This document shows positions 33,448 through 41,949 of a stretch of 43,365 bases of DNA, in pieces. The stretch is from Paracoccaceae bacterium. GTDB taxonomy: Bacteria; Pseudomonadota; Alphaproteobacteria; Rhodobacterales; Rhodobacteraceae. Both the position numbers and the translations under genes were made by a program. The DNA lies in NCBI GenBank assembly GCA_028874915.1, contig JAPPHA010000061.1, positions 1-43,365 on the forward strand. The letters are read 5' to 3'. The notes beneath the pieces were generated by a model that saw nothing but the letters and a program-made list of their open reading frames with translations, was not told where the DNA came from and did not search any database. Each line of letters starts with the position of its first letter. Positions within the stretch are counted from its first letter, which is position 1.

Positions 33448-34440
33448 TCAGAAAAGAAACTGCACCGCCCCATACGCGCAATAACCAACGGCCAGCACGC
33501 CGCCTTCCACGCGGCTGATCCGCCGATGGGTCAGCACAATGACAACAAACAGTCCGGTGGCTCCCAAGAGCACCCAGAGATCAAATCCGAGCAACCGGCT
33601 TGAGAAAGGCAAGGGAGCGAACAGTCCGGTGACCCCGGCAAGGCCGGTGAGATTGAAGGCGCTGCTGCCCAGAATGTTTCCGAGGGCCAACTCCTGCTGC
33701 CGCCGGTACGCGGCAACAAGTGAGGTTGCGATTTCAGGAAGTGACGTCCCGATGGCGATGACGGTCAGGCCAATGATCTCCTGGGGTACGCCGATATGTG
33801 CTGCCAGCTCAATGGCGCCCTCAACGAGCATGTCGGCGCCTACGCCTACACCGAGAAGGCCCAGGATGGCTATCGCGATGGCGCCCGCGGCATTCAGGCG
33901 CACCGGTCCAATCGTCGCCACATCTCCTGAGCCGCCACCGACCGGCCGTCGGTCGAGACCGGAGTCCCTGCTGCTCCACACTGACAGCAGCAGGTAGGAA
34001 AGGAAAACGATCAACAGCACAACCGCCATCCAGAAGGTTAGCTGGCCCGAGAATCCGATCGCGGCAAACAGTACGGTTGCGATTGCGAGCACAACAAGGT
34101 TCCGCCCAACGTCGCGCCCGCCGGTGGTTAAAGGCGACAGCACCGCAGAGAGTCCGGCGACCAGCAGGAGATTGGCGATGTTGCTGCCGATGACGTTTCC
34201 AACGGCAAGCCCCGGCGACCCGCCGAGAACGGCATCGATGCAGACGACCACCTCAGGCAACGAGGTTCCCAATCCGATGATCACGGCACCGACGATGAGC
34301 GGTGAGATTCGCAACCGATTTGCCAGATAGACGGCAGCGCGAACCACGAGTTCGCCACCGATCAGCAGAGCGGCCAGGCCGCCCACGACCAACATCAGCG
34401 TCATACCGGCCATCCAGACCCAGGATCGGGTCGCACTCAT
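33448..34440 (-). CDS. Na+/Ca2+ exchanger-family (CaCA) membrane protein
   Basis: A 330-residue inner-membrane antiporter of the YrbG type. About ten hydrophobic segments form two inverted repeats, each with the ion-binding alpha repeat: LGTSLPEVVV with GNVIGSNIANLL in the first half, and AIGTSLPEIATSL with GNILGSSAFNLTG in the second. Both Glu of the GTSLPE motifs are present. Members exchange Ca2+ (or another cation) against Na+ or H+; the ion is not decided here. It lies on the minus strand upstream of cysK with a 258-bp gap. Confidence 0.93.
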   Translation of the reverse strand: MSATRSWVWMAGMTLMLVVGGLAALLIGGELVVRAAVYLANRLRISPLIVGAVIIGLGTSLPEVVVCIDAVLGGSPGLAVGNVIGSNIANLLLVAGLSAVLSPLTTGGRDVGRNLVVLAIATVLFAAIGFSGQLTFWMAVVLLIVFLSYLLLSVWSSRDSGLDRRPVGGGSGDVATIGPVRLNAAGAIAIAILGLLGVGVGADMLVEGAIELAAHIGVPQEIIGLTVIAIGTSLPEIATSLVAAYRRQQELALGNILGSSAFNLTGLAGVTGLFAPLPFSSRLLGFDLWVLLGATGLFVVIVLTHRRISRVEGGVLAVGYCAYGAVQFLF

Positions 34441-34792
34441 TCAACAACCGGTCCAGTTACTGCTGCCAATGAAAAACCGCAATCTGCAACCAATTCGGGG
34501 CCAAGCACGCGAACCCGAAAGGACCGATTGGAGCCGGCGCCCGACAATCGACCGGCGAGAGACACGTCACGTAGAATCCTGATCCCGCCCGCGTCCGGCC
34601 GAACGCGGGACCTCCGGCTGTCCGCTCACCTTCGCCTTCCCGGCTCCCGCCGCACCCAAATCGGCCAGTTTCAATTCGACTGCATTTGTCTGTATGCTCG
34701 CGGTTCGACGAGTGGCGTCCCTCGCGTGCCGCACCAGACATGACGGGACGCCCTCGACGTGAATTGAAACCTGAAGACAGGGAATCTCGGAC
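34441..34792. other. Divergent intergenic region
   Basis: 352 bp between the exchanger gene (minus) and the AHSA1-type gene (plus). No gene seen. An 8-bp inverted repeat lies at 34714-34752. Confidence 0.5.
34714..34752. promoter_or_regulatory. 8-bp inverted repeat upstream of the AHSA1-type gene
   Basis: GGCGTCCC (34714-34721) and GGGACGCC (34745-34752) are perfect arms with a 23-base spacer, ending 40 bp before the start codon. It could be an operator or a leader hairpin. Confidence 0.35.
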
Positions 34793-35293
34793 ATGAGCGA
34801 ATTGCCGACATATGTACTGGAACGGGAGTTCGACGCGCCGCGTCATCGCGTCTGGAAGGCATGGACCGACAAGGACATGCTGTCCCACTGGTACGGCCCC
34901 GGTGTGGAAACGGTAATTCACCGCCTGGACGTTCGGCCGGGCGGCCAGTGGCTGGTGGAAATGCGATGGGGCGAATCGGCCAACTTCCAGCGATCCGATT
35001 ACACGGATGTCGTTGACGGGGAGCGCCTCTGCTGGTTGCAGTCGGTTACCGATGAGAACTGGAATGTGACCGCCAATCCGATGATGCCGGACTGGCCTCG
35101 TGTCCTTGCATCAAGCGTGATCCTGACCGAAGACGACGGCAAGACGACCATGCAATTCACATGGGTTCCCCATGAAGCGTCCGAAGCGGAAATCGCGTGC
35201 TTCGCCCAGGCCGCGGGCGGGATGGACAAAGGCTGGCAAGCCGGGATGAACCTGATGAAAGAACTGGTCGAGTCATCTTCCGGGGACGAGTAA
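34793..35293 (+). CDS. SRPBCC domain protein, AHSA1 type
   Basis: A 166-residue protein of the activator-of-Hsp90-ATPase-like SRPBCC group. It begins with the typical EREFDAPRHRVWKAWTD, then LSHWYGPG, VRPGGQWLVEMRWG, and a C-terminal helix GMDKGWQAGMNLMKELVE. Bacterial members are small ligand-binding proteins of mostly unknown role, sometimes linked to stress or to ArsR-type regulators. No ArsR gene is adjacent. The ATG has AGGGA about nine bases before it. It is monocistronic here. Confidence 0.88.
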   Translation: MSELPTYVLEREFDAPRHRVWKAWTDKDMLSHWYGPGVETVIHRLDVRPGGQWLVEMRWGESANFQRSDYTDVVDGERLCWLQSVTDENWNVTANPMMPDWPRVLASSVILTEDDGKTTMQFTWVPHEASEAEIACFAQAAGGMDKGWQAGMNLMKELVESSSGDE

Positions 35294-35679
35294 CCCGAAG
35301 CCAGCGCCCGATCCGGCGGCAGGAGAACAGCCCAACCGAACGGTTCATGTGTACGTTCGACCAGCACGTATCGCCACAAGTGGAAGTTTCCGAGGGAAAT
35401 CCCCTCCCGTTGGAATGGACGAGGAATGCCTGAGAAACTGGCGCGCATGCCTGTCCTGCCCGTGCAGGTGGTTGCCGGAGATCAAGGCGTCACTATTCAG
35501 GATCTGCTGATGGCAGGCGCTGTCCAGACCACGATCGTTCTCAAGACCACCCAGTCGGCGCTCCATTGGTTCTGGCCTCGGCGAGTTGGTCCCGAATCAG
35601 CACTACGGATCCTGCGCGCAAGTTGCAGAAATTCAAACTGAATCCGGAATTCACGCTCGCCTTCCATCGACGACAGGTG
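35294..35679. other. Convergent intergenic region, no gene seen
   Basis: 386 bp between convergent genes. Short frames on both strands have no recognisable domain, and I see no clear bidirectional terminator. Confidence 0.45.
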
Positions 35680-36903
35680 TCAGAGGATACGGTCCAGGGC
35701 CTCGATCAGGCGCTGGACGTCTTCTGCGCTCGTGTAATGGACGAAACTCGCCCTGAGAACGCCGAAACCCGGGTCCACGCCCAGCGCCTTCAGGCATCGC
35801 ACGCCGTAGAAGTCCCCGCCGCCGATCATGATCCCCAGTTCGGCGAGGGATTCGGCGCCGGTCCGCCCTGGCCTGTCCAGCAGCATGGACACCGTCGGTA
35901 CCTTGCGGTCCGGCCGGGCCGGGCCGATCAAGCGAACCGAGTTGCGGGACGAAACAGCGTCGAGCAGCGGTTGCAACAGCCGTCTTTCGTGCTCCCGCAT
36001 CAACCGACCGACGAACTCGCCCCGGCCGGCGGCGGAGGTCCCGGAACCACCATGATGATCATGCAGCCAGTCGACGTAATCGGCGATGCCCGCGCAGGCC
36101 GCGATCTGCGCATGATCAGGTCCGGCTGGTGTCAACCGCAGTGCCCGCAAGTCCGCGTTGAAGTCATGACCCTGGTTCGGAAGCCAGTCCAAAAGTGGCC
36201 GGCGAACCGCCATGATCCCCTGATGCGGTCCGTAGGTCTTGTAGGTCGAAAAGAGATAAATGTCGGATCCGAGCCGACCAATGTTGGGCAGGCCATGCGG
36301 AGCGAAGCTCACGCCGTCGACGCAGCTCCAGGCACCGGCTTCCCGAACGAGTTTGCAAATCTCTTCGACGGGATTGATTTCACCGACTATATTCGAGCAA
36401 TGAGGAAAACAGACCAGCCGAACACGTTGGTCGAGCCATCTCTCCAGCCCGGCGATCGGCAGGTGGCCCGTCTCCGGATCCAGTTTCCAAAGTCGGATTT
36501 CGATTCCCTGCCTTGAGAGGCGCCGCCACGGCCCGATATTCGCCTCATGATCCTGGTCCGTGACGATGATCGCGTCGCCCGGTTCCAGCCTGGTCCCGAA
36601 CGCCTGAGCCAGGACGTATGTGTTCTGGGTCGTCGAGGGGCCAAAACCGATTTCGTCCGTTTCGATTCCGAGAATTCCGGCAAGACGCAACCGGGCCTCG
36701 TCCATTTCCTCGCCACCGGCCGCCGATGCCGCATACGGGCCGTAAGGCTGGACCTTTCGCTGACGATAGAACCGCGTAAGGCGATCGACGACTTGCCCGC
36801 ACGGAAAGGAACCGCCGGCGTTCTCGAAGAACGGTTTGTCGGCCAGGCAGGGCTCGGAAAACGCAGGAAACTGGCTCCTGACATGATTGAGATCAAGCGG
36901 CAT
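35680..36903 (-). CDS. Cysteine desulfurase-like class V PLP protein
   Basis: A 407-residue fold-type I enzyme resembling the cysteine-desulfurase-like family TIGR01976. I start at the ATG at 36903 (MPLDLNHVRSQFP), which has GGAG seven bases upstream; the frame is open 12 codons further. PLP contacts are His119 in TDQDHEANIG, Asp196 in CVDGVSFAPHG and Schiff-base Lys222 in FSTYKTYGPHQG. The C-terminal loop that carries the active-site Cys in true IscS/SufS is not clearly recognisable, although a Cys occurs in GVRCLKALG. No Fe-S assembly genes adjoin it. It may be a desulfurase, a selenocysteine lyase or another class V lyase. Confidence 0.85.
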   Translation of the reverse strand: MPLDLNHVRSQFPAFSEPCLADKPFFENAGGSFPCGQVVDRLTRFYRQRKVQPYGPYAASAAGGEEMDEARLRLAGILGIETDEIGFGPSTTQNTYVLAQAFGTRLEPGDAIIVTDQDHEANIGPWRRLSRQGIEIRLWKLDPETGHLPIAGLERWLDQRVRLVCFPHCSNIVGEINPVEEICKLVREAGAWSCVDGVSFAPHGLPNIGRLGSDIYLFSTYKTYGPHQGIMAVRRPLLDWLPNQGHDFNADLRALRLTPAGPDHAQIAACAGIADYVDWLHDHHGGSGTSAAGRGEFVGRLMREHERRLLQPLLDAVSSRNSVRLIGPARPDRKVPTVSMLLDRPGRTGAESLAELGIMIGGGDFYGVRCLKALGVDPGFGVLRASFVHYTSAEDVQRLIEALDRIL

Positions 36904-37286
36904 CGAATACTCCGGGCTCGCGTTCGGGGGACAGTCCACACGCGATGTAGACAGGACGACGGAAACGCGCCGGATTCGGCGCGAGTCTGGGCCCAGGTCG
37001 GCGACGGAACCGTTTCGTTACGCTCGCTGGATGCTGGCGGTCGTGCAACGGATCCGAATTGACCATCGATTCTTCCCGCATGTTCTCAGCAACGGCGTCC
37101 ACCCTGTTTCCATTGTGGGAAACGGGTTCAGTTCCGCACGAATGAACGGGTCCCCTCCGCATCGGATGACGTTCGCCGACCGCGCCGCGCCTACGCTCGC
37201 TGACAGTTCTTGCGCCGTCGAATTCCTGGCCCTGTCTCAAGTCTTGAGGTCTCCCGCATCTCATTCGTCCAGCGCGCGTTCTCCAC
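36904..37286. other. Intergenic region with one hairpin
   Basis: 383 bp between the ABC exporter and the desulfurase-like gene, both minus. A 9-bp stem with one G-T pair (37103-37111 with 37118-37126, 6-base loop) is the only clear structure. No U-run follows on the minus strand. No gene seen. Confidence 0.45.
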
Positions 37287-39134
37287 TCACGGCCCTGACT
37301 CCGACTCGGCGGGCTGATCGAATCCGATGAACCCTCCGAGTTGTTGGTCCCAATGGCGTGCGAAGGCCCCGCCCTTCGCGAGCAAGTCGTCGTGGCTGCC
37401 CTGTTCGACGACACGGCCGTTTTCGAGAACCACGATGCGATGCATCCTGAGAATGGTCGAAAGCCGGTGGGCGATGGCAATCACCGTCCGATTCACCATC
37501 GCGACCCGCAGGGCGTTTTGGATCGACGTCTCAACCGTCGAGTCCAAGGCCGATGTCGCCTCGTCAAGGATCAGGATCGGGGCATCCTTGAGAACCGCAC
37601 GAGCAAGAGCGATCCGTTGCCGCTGCCCACCGGACAGGCGGACGCCGCGTTCGCCCAGATAGGTATCGTATCCGGTTCGTCCCTGCTGATCCCGAAGACC
37701 GAGGATGAATTCGTGGGCTTCGGCCTTTCTTGCAGCGGCGATGACGTCGTCGAGGCTCGCGCCCGGACGTCCGTAGGCAATGTTCTCGAGGGCCGACCTG
37801 TTGAACATGGCGGTCTCCTGGGTGACCATGCTGATCTGCCGTCTAAGACTCTCTTGGGTAACGTCCCGGACATCGTGGCCATCAACGAGGATTCGCCCCG
37901 CTTCCGGGTCGTAGAGGCGCATCAGCAGCGCCGCGAGGGTTGATTTTCCAGCGCCCGATGCCCCGACCAGACCAATATGTTCGCCTGCCGCAATCTCGAG
38001 ATCGACATCGGCAAGCCCCCCGGCATTCCGGTCATATGCAAAGGATACGTTCTCAAACCGGATGTTGCCTGAAATCGCCGGCAAGGCGATGGCTCCCGGA
38101 CTGTCGGGCAAACTGTGGGGCCTTGCCAGGGTCCGCATGCCGTCCTCGACTTCACCGACATTCGAATAGATGGCCATGAGGACAAAACTGACCCAGCCGG
38201 ACATCTGGGCGATGCGCAATGACACGACGCCGGTCGCGGCAATGTCGCCCGCCGTTGCCGACCCCTGCGTCCACAGCATCAACGAACCGCCGACGAGGAT
38301 CACGGGGAGCAACCCCGATACGGACATCAGCGAGAACCGGAATCCGGTCGCGACCTGGCCGAAACCGAAGGCCTTCGTCTCGAAATACCGGAGGGCCTCC
38401 AATGCCGCCCGATCCTCATGGCGGCTGTGCGCAAAGAGCCGGACGGTTCGGATGTTGGTAATCGTATCGACGATCTGGCCCGAGAGCATTGACCGCGCCC
38501 CGGCCCGCTCCCGGGACCGAACCCGAATCCGCGGGAGAAACCAACGGATCAAGACCGCGTATATCACCAGCCAAACCGCCAGGGAGGCCGCGACACGCCA
38601 ATCGATCGATGCCAGCAGGACCAGCGATCCGGCCAGCGACGCGGCGACGAATGAGACCACATTGACGACTTCCACCACCGTGTCGGTGACGGCCCGGGAC
38701 GTCTGCAGTTGCTTCTGTGCCAAGCGGCCCGCGAAGTCGTCATCGAAGAAGGAAATCGCCTGCTCCATCGTATGCCGGTGCAGCCGGGCCAATACTTGTG
38801 CGCCCACGCTCGGAGCAATCAGCATGGCCGAGAACATTGAACTCAAGCCGAAGACCAGCGGCCGGAGGATCAGGAAAAATGCCACCACCCCAATCAGCAG
38901 GGCCGCATTTTTGACGAACAATTGTGACCGTTCGGTGGCAATCACGCTGTCGATGACTTTGCCGAGGATCAGAGCGGTGTAGACTTCGAGCGTTCCAGCG
39001 GCCATCGACACCAGAGACCCTGCCAAGATGACCGGAATCGCGGCACTCAGGCACCACAAGTAGAAACGTGCGAGTGTTTGCGGAGGTGGTCCAGACGCCG
39101 GTCTGTAAGGCTCAATGAGTCGCGGAAGACGCAT
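37287..39134 (-). CDS. ABC exporter, fused permease and ATPase (MsbA/MDR type)
   Basis: A 615-residue half-transporter. Residues about 25-320 are the six-helix type IV exporter domain with coupling-helix text FFDDDFAGRLAQKQLQ. From about 365 is the nucleotide-binding domain: Walker A GLVGASGAGKSTL, Q-loop MVTQETAMFN, signature LSGGQRQRIALARA, Walker B ILILDEATSALDS and switch His in AIAHRLST. It would work as a homodimer in the inner membrane; lipid, drug or peptide export are all possible. The gene is alone on the minus strand with an extended C-terminus GGFIGFDQPAESESGP. No partner membrane-fusion protein is adjacent. Confidence 0.93.
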   Translation of the reverse strand: MRLPRLIEPYRPASGPPPQTLARFYLWCLSAAIPVILAGSLVSMAAGTLEVYTALILGKVIDSVIATERSQLFVKNAALLIGVVAFFLILRPLVFGLSSMFSAMLIAPSVGAQVLARLHRHTMEQAISFFDDDFAGRLAQKQLQTSRAVTDTVVEVVNVVSFVAASLAGSLVLLASIDWRVAASLAVWLVIYAVLIRWFLPRIRVRSRERAGARSMLSGQIVDTITNIRTVRLFAHSRHEDRAALEALRYFETKAFGFGQVATGFRFSLMSVSGLLPVILVGGSLMLWTQGSATAGDIAATGVVSLRIAQMSGWVSFVLMAIYSNVGEVEDGMRTLARPHSLPDSPGAIALPAISGNIRFENVSFAYDRNAGGLADVDLEIAAGEHIGLVGASGAGKSTLAALLMRLYDPEAGRILVDGHDVRDVTQESLRRQISMVTQETAMFNRSALENIAYGRPGASLDDVIAAARKAEAHEFILGLRDQQGRTGYDTYLGERGVRLSGGQRQRIALARAVLKDAPILILDEATSALDSTVETSIQNALRVAMVNRTVIAIAHRLSTILRMHRIVVLENGRVVEQGSHDDLLAKGGAFARHWDQQLGGFIGFDQPAESESGP

Positions 39135-39331
39135 TCAATTGTCCGTTCTCGTTCCGTTTTTTTCCCTTGTCTGGCCATTCGCTTGTCGCAGCAAGTCCCG
39201 AACGGGCCAGGGCCTTGACAATACGGAGTTCCTCAACCCCTCGCATTCCCGCCCGCCCCGATCTACCGTGTCGGGGATCCGTTGTGGGGGCGCCGTCGGT
39301 TCCCCTGACCGTCAGGAGGACGATAAGGCCA

Positions 39332-39940
39332 TTGAGTTGCAACGATACAACTTTTTCCTTCCAAGCCGTCAGTTCGGTAAACTGGCAGGATCTGGCCATG
39401 CTCTTCGAGAGCCGTGGCGGACCCCGGTATTGTTGGTGCATGGTCTGGCGAGACAAACCCCCTGGGGCAGCCTCGTGGAAAGGCCGTGAACGGCAACAAA
39501 AAATGAAATCGGCGCTTTACTCCCGAGTCGTTGACGGCATTCCGGTGGGAATTCTTGCCTATGGCGACGGCGTCCCCGCCGGATGGTGTTCCGTCGCCCC
39601 CAGATCCACCCATCGGAAGCTGGGCGGACCGGTCAGCCAGGGCGGTGATGACTCCCAAGTCTGGTCCGTGACATGCTTTTTCGTCCAGCGCCAGTTTCGT
39701 GGGAACGGCCTGTTCGGCCGGCTGCTGAAAGCCGCAATTGCCGAAGCGCGCCGCAAGGGCGCTACCGTGATCGAAGCCTATCCTGTCGAACGCGACTCCC
39801 CGAGCTACCGTTACATGGGATATGTCGACTCATTCCGGGAGGAGGGATTCGCCCACGTTGGCCGCGCGGGCACCCGCCGACATGTAATGCGGCTCCTGAT
39901 CGCGCAATCCGATTCCGGATCGTCTGTGCCAAAGATCTGA
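39332..39940 (+). CDS. GNAT family N-acetyltransferase
   Basis: About 202 residues. The GNAT acetyl-CoA motif is QRQFRGNGLFGRLLKAA, preceded by the strand VWSVTCFFV. The N-terminal block NWQDLAMLFESRGGPRYCWCMVWR with its CWC pair, plus GIPVGILAYGDGVPAGWCSVAPR, matches a distinct bacterial GNAT subgroup. The start is unclear: the frame is open from 39167 but conservation begins near 39332, where TTG is the first usable near-cognate start; an AGGAGG lies 12 bases upstream of it. The only downstream Met of note (39504) would cut the conserved CWC block. The acyl acceptor is unknown. Confidence 0.78.
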   Translation: MSCNDTTFSFQAVSSVNWQDLAMLFESRGGPRYCWCMVWRDKPPGAASWKGRERQQKMKSALYSRVVDGIPVGILAYGDGVPAGWCSVAPRSTHRKLGGPVSQGGDDSQVWSVTCFFVQRQFRGNGLFGRLLKAAIAEARRKGATVIEAYPVERDSPSYRYMGYVDSFREEGFAHVGRAGTRRHVMRLLIAQSDSGSSVPKI

Positions 39941-40031
39941 CGACGTCACTGCATTCGACTTGACGATCCGGGGGCATGAATCCTCTGCCGCCGTCACGAA
40001 CACTGGTCTCAGCGAGTCCCGGAACCCGAGA

Positions 40032-41024
40032 CTACGCATTCACGTCAACGATAACCCGTCCCTTGACCTTGCCCCTCAGAATGTCTGCCCCCAGCCCAGG
40101 CAAGTCCGAAAGGGTGGCAGGGAGGGCCATTTCCTCGAGCTTCGACAGAGGGAGATCCCGGGCGATCCGTTCCCAAGCGCGAACCCGGTTCTCGAAGGGC
40201 TGCATGACGCTGTCAATCCCGAGCAGATTGACTCCCCGGAGCAGGAACGGAATGATCGATGCCGGGACCGCCGCGCCTCCTGCGAGACCCACTGCAGCGA
40301 CTGACGATCCGTACTTCATCTGGCCCAGCACCCGCGCGAGCATGGCTCCACCGACGGCGTCGACACAGCCGGACCATCGCTCTGACTCGAGCGGACGGCG
40401 AATCGCCTCATTGACTTCCCCGCGGTCCAGGATGTCGGATGCGCCGAGAGCCTTCAGGTAATTCCCAGTCTCCGGCCGACCCGTAACGGCGGTGACGTCA
40501 AATCCAAGATTGGCCAAGATCGCTGTTGCGACGGAGCCGACACCGCCGGCCGCGCCGGTCACCAGTACCGGACCCCGGTCGGGCTCAAGCCCGTGGTCTT
40601 CCAACGCCATGACGGCAAGCATTGACGTGAACCCGGCCGTCCCAACGATCATGGCCTGGCGCGTCGTCAATCCGTCGGGGAGCGGCACCAGCCAGTCTGC
40701 GTTGACACGGGCCCTCTGCGCATAGCCACCCCATTGCATCTCACCGACGCGCCAACCGGTCAAGATCACGGAATCGCCTGGGCGGTAACGGTCGTCGCCG
40801 GACTGCTCGACCGTACCGGCGAAGTCGACGCCAGGGACGTGGGGATAGTGCCGGACCAAACCGCCACCCGGTCCGATGCAGAGCCCGTCCTTGTAGTTCA
40901 GGGTCGAATACTCGACGGCAACCGTAACATTGCCGTCCGGCAACTGGTCAACGCCGGCGCGCCCGACCGCGGCGGCGGTCTTTCCCTCGGCATCCTTTTC
41001 CACGATCAGTGCATTGAATTCCAT
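40032..41024 (-). CDS. acuI: Acrylyl-CoA reductase-type quinone oxidoreductase (AcuI/YhdH)
   Basis: A 330-residue zinc-free medium-chain dehydrogenase/reductase. AcuI reduces toxic acryloyl-CoA to propionyl-CoA with NADPH, in DMSP, acrylate and 3-hydroxypropionate metabolism. Family marks: EYSTLNYKDGLCI, HVPGVDFAGTV, GDSVILTGWRVGEMQWGGYAQ, the nucleotide-binding TGAAGGVGSVATAILANLGF, and LLRGVNLLGIDSV near the C-terminus. The ATG has AAGGA eight bases upstream. Length is normal (about 325-330). There is no DMSP lyase or demethylase in the window, so the specific role is inferred from family only. Confidence 0.9.
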   Translation of the reverse strand: MEFNALIVEKDAEGKTAAAVGRAGVDQLPDGNVTVAVEYSTLNYKDGLCIGPGGGLVRHYPHVPGVDFAGTVEQSGDDRYRPGDSVILTGWRVGEMQWGGYAQRARVNADWLVPLPDGLTTRQAMIVGTAGFTSMLAVMALEDHGLEPDRGPVLVTGAAGGVGSVATAILANLGFDVTAVTGRPETGNYLKALGASDILDRGEVNEAIRRPLESERWSGCVDAVGGAMLARVLGQMKYGSSVAAVGLAGGAAVPASIIPFLLRGVNLLGIDSVMQPFENRVRAWERIARDLPLSKLEEMALPATLSDLPGLGADILRGKVKGRVIVDVNA

Positions 41025-41194
41025 TGTGTTTGTCCTTGCTGAAGTCGCTCTTCCGTCTCACTCGATCTGACCGCGCCCCGGGGCTGGTCCATGACGTCAT
41101 TCGGCAGCAAACGGCCCGGACACCGAAACGCTGTCCCGTCACGCCGAGTCAGGTGAACAGCCGGAACGGACCGGCCGCGCCGCGAGATCGCCCG

Positions 41195-41902
41195 TCAGGG
41201 CCCGGCCCAATCGATCGGACAGATTTCCGCCGACTTTCCTTCGAAATCCCAGACCCGGCCATGGTCGCGAAGGCGGGAACGCAGCCCTTTGGCAACGATG
41301 ATGTCTGGCCCCATCCAGTACCGGGTATTGCGGATGACGACCTTCTCATTCGGGTCGAGTCCCGCCACCTCTTCGATCTCGCCCTGAATTTTCCTGCCGA
41401 CAGTAATCGACCGCCGGCGGCCATTCCTTTCGATTTCAACACGTGTTCGTTCCGCATGGATGATCGTGCTGACAAGCATAGTGAACAATCCGGTCGTGCC
41501 GCCAGCCGAACCCGACAGGATTTTCAGGAGTCCGTTGTAGGCCCTCTGGGTTGCTCGGTCGTCGATATAGGCTGCGACTTTCCAGTTGCCTTCGGCCATG
41601 CGACCCGGAATGTCCACCAAGAGACCGACGTTGATCCCGGCAAGTGACTCACCCTCGAAGTGCCCACTGTCGATGGCGATGGCCATCCATGCGTGACAAT
41701 AGCCTTCCGTCGGCGGGTGCTTGCCGAGGCTGACGACGCAGGGACAGAACACCGTACAGGAACAGTTCAGGAAGAGTTCCCCTTTCATCCTCCAATCCGT
41801 GGGTTCCCGGCGCCGCCGGGTGGGAATCCGGCGCTGGTCAAGCCTCTCCAGGACCTCCAGCCGGTCACCCTTGAACCGCTGATCCTGTCCGGTTTTTGCC
41901 AA
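41195..41902 (-). CDS. DUF1326 protein
   Basis: About 235 residues. DUF1326 begins with WRMKGELFLNCSCTVFCPC, a cysteine cluster (CxCxxxxCPC) that could bind metal, followed by GINVGLLVDIPGRMAEGNWK, SAGGTTGLF, and the C-terminal FEGKSAEICPIDW. I prefer a TTG start at 41902, because AAGGAG stands six bases upstream; the ATG at 41953 overlaps the DUF2182 stop by four bases and is the alternative. A further ATG sits at 41788, just at the conserved block. The upstream partner DUF2182 is membrane-bound and the pair is often found together. The function is unknown; a role with a metal or thiol is a guess from the cysteines. Confidence 0.88.
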   Translation of the reverse strand: MAKTGQDQRFKGDRLEVLERLDQRRIPTRRRREPTDWRMKGELFLNCSCTVFCPCVVSLGKHPPTEGYCHAWMAIAIDSGHFEGESLAGINVGLLVDIPGRMAEGNWKVAAYIDDRATQRAYNGLLKILSGSAGGTTGLFTMLVSTIIHAERTRVEIERNGRRRSITVGRKIQGEIEEVAGLDPNEKVVIRNTRYWMGPDIIVAKGLRSRLRDHGRVWDFEGKSAEICPIDWAGP

Positions 41903-41949
41903 GTTGTTCTCCTTCCGGACCGACTGGCACTCCGGCTCCGCCGTCACCG

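Noticed and set aside
34457-34921. Minus-strand frame of 154 codons
   Set aside because: It runs into the AHSA1-type gene on the other strand and shows no domain.
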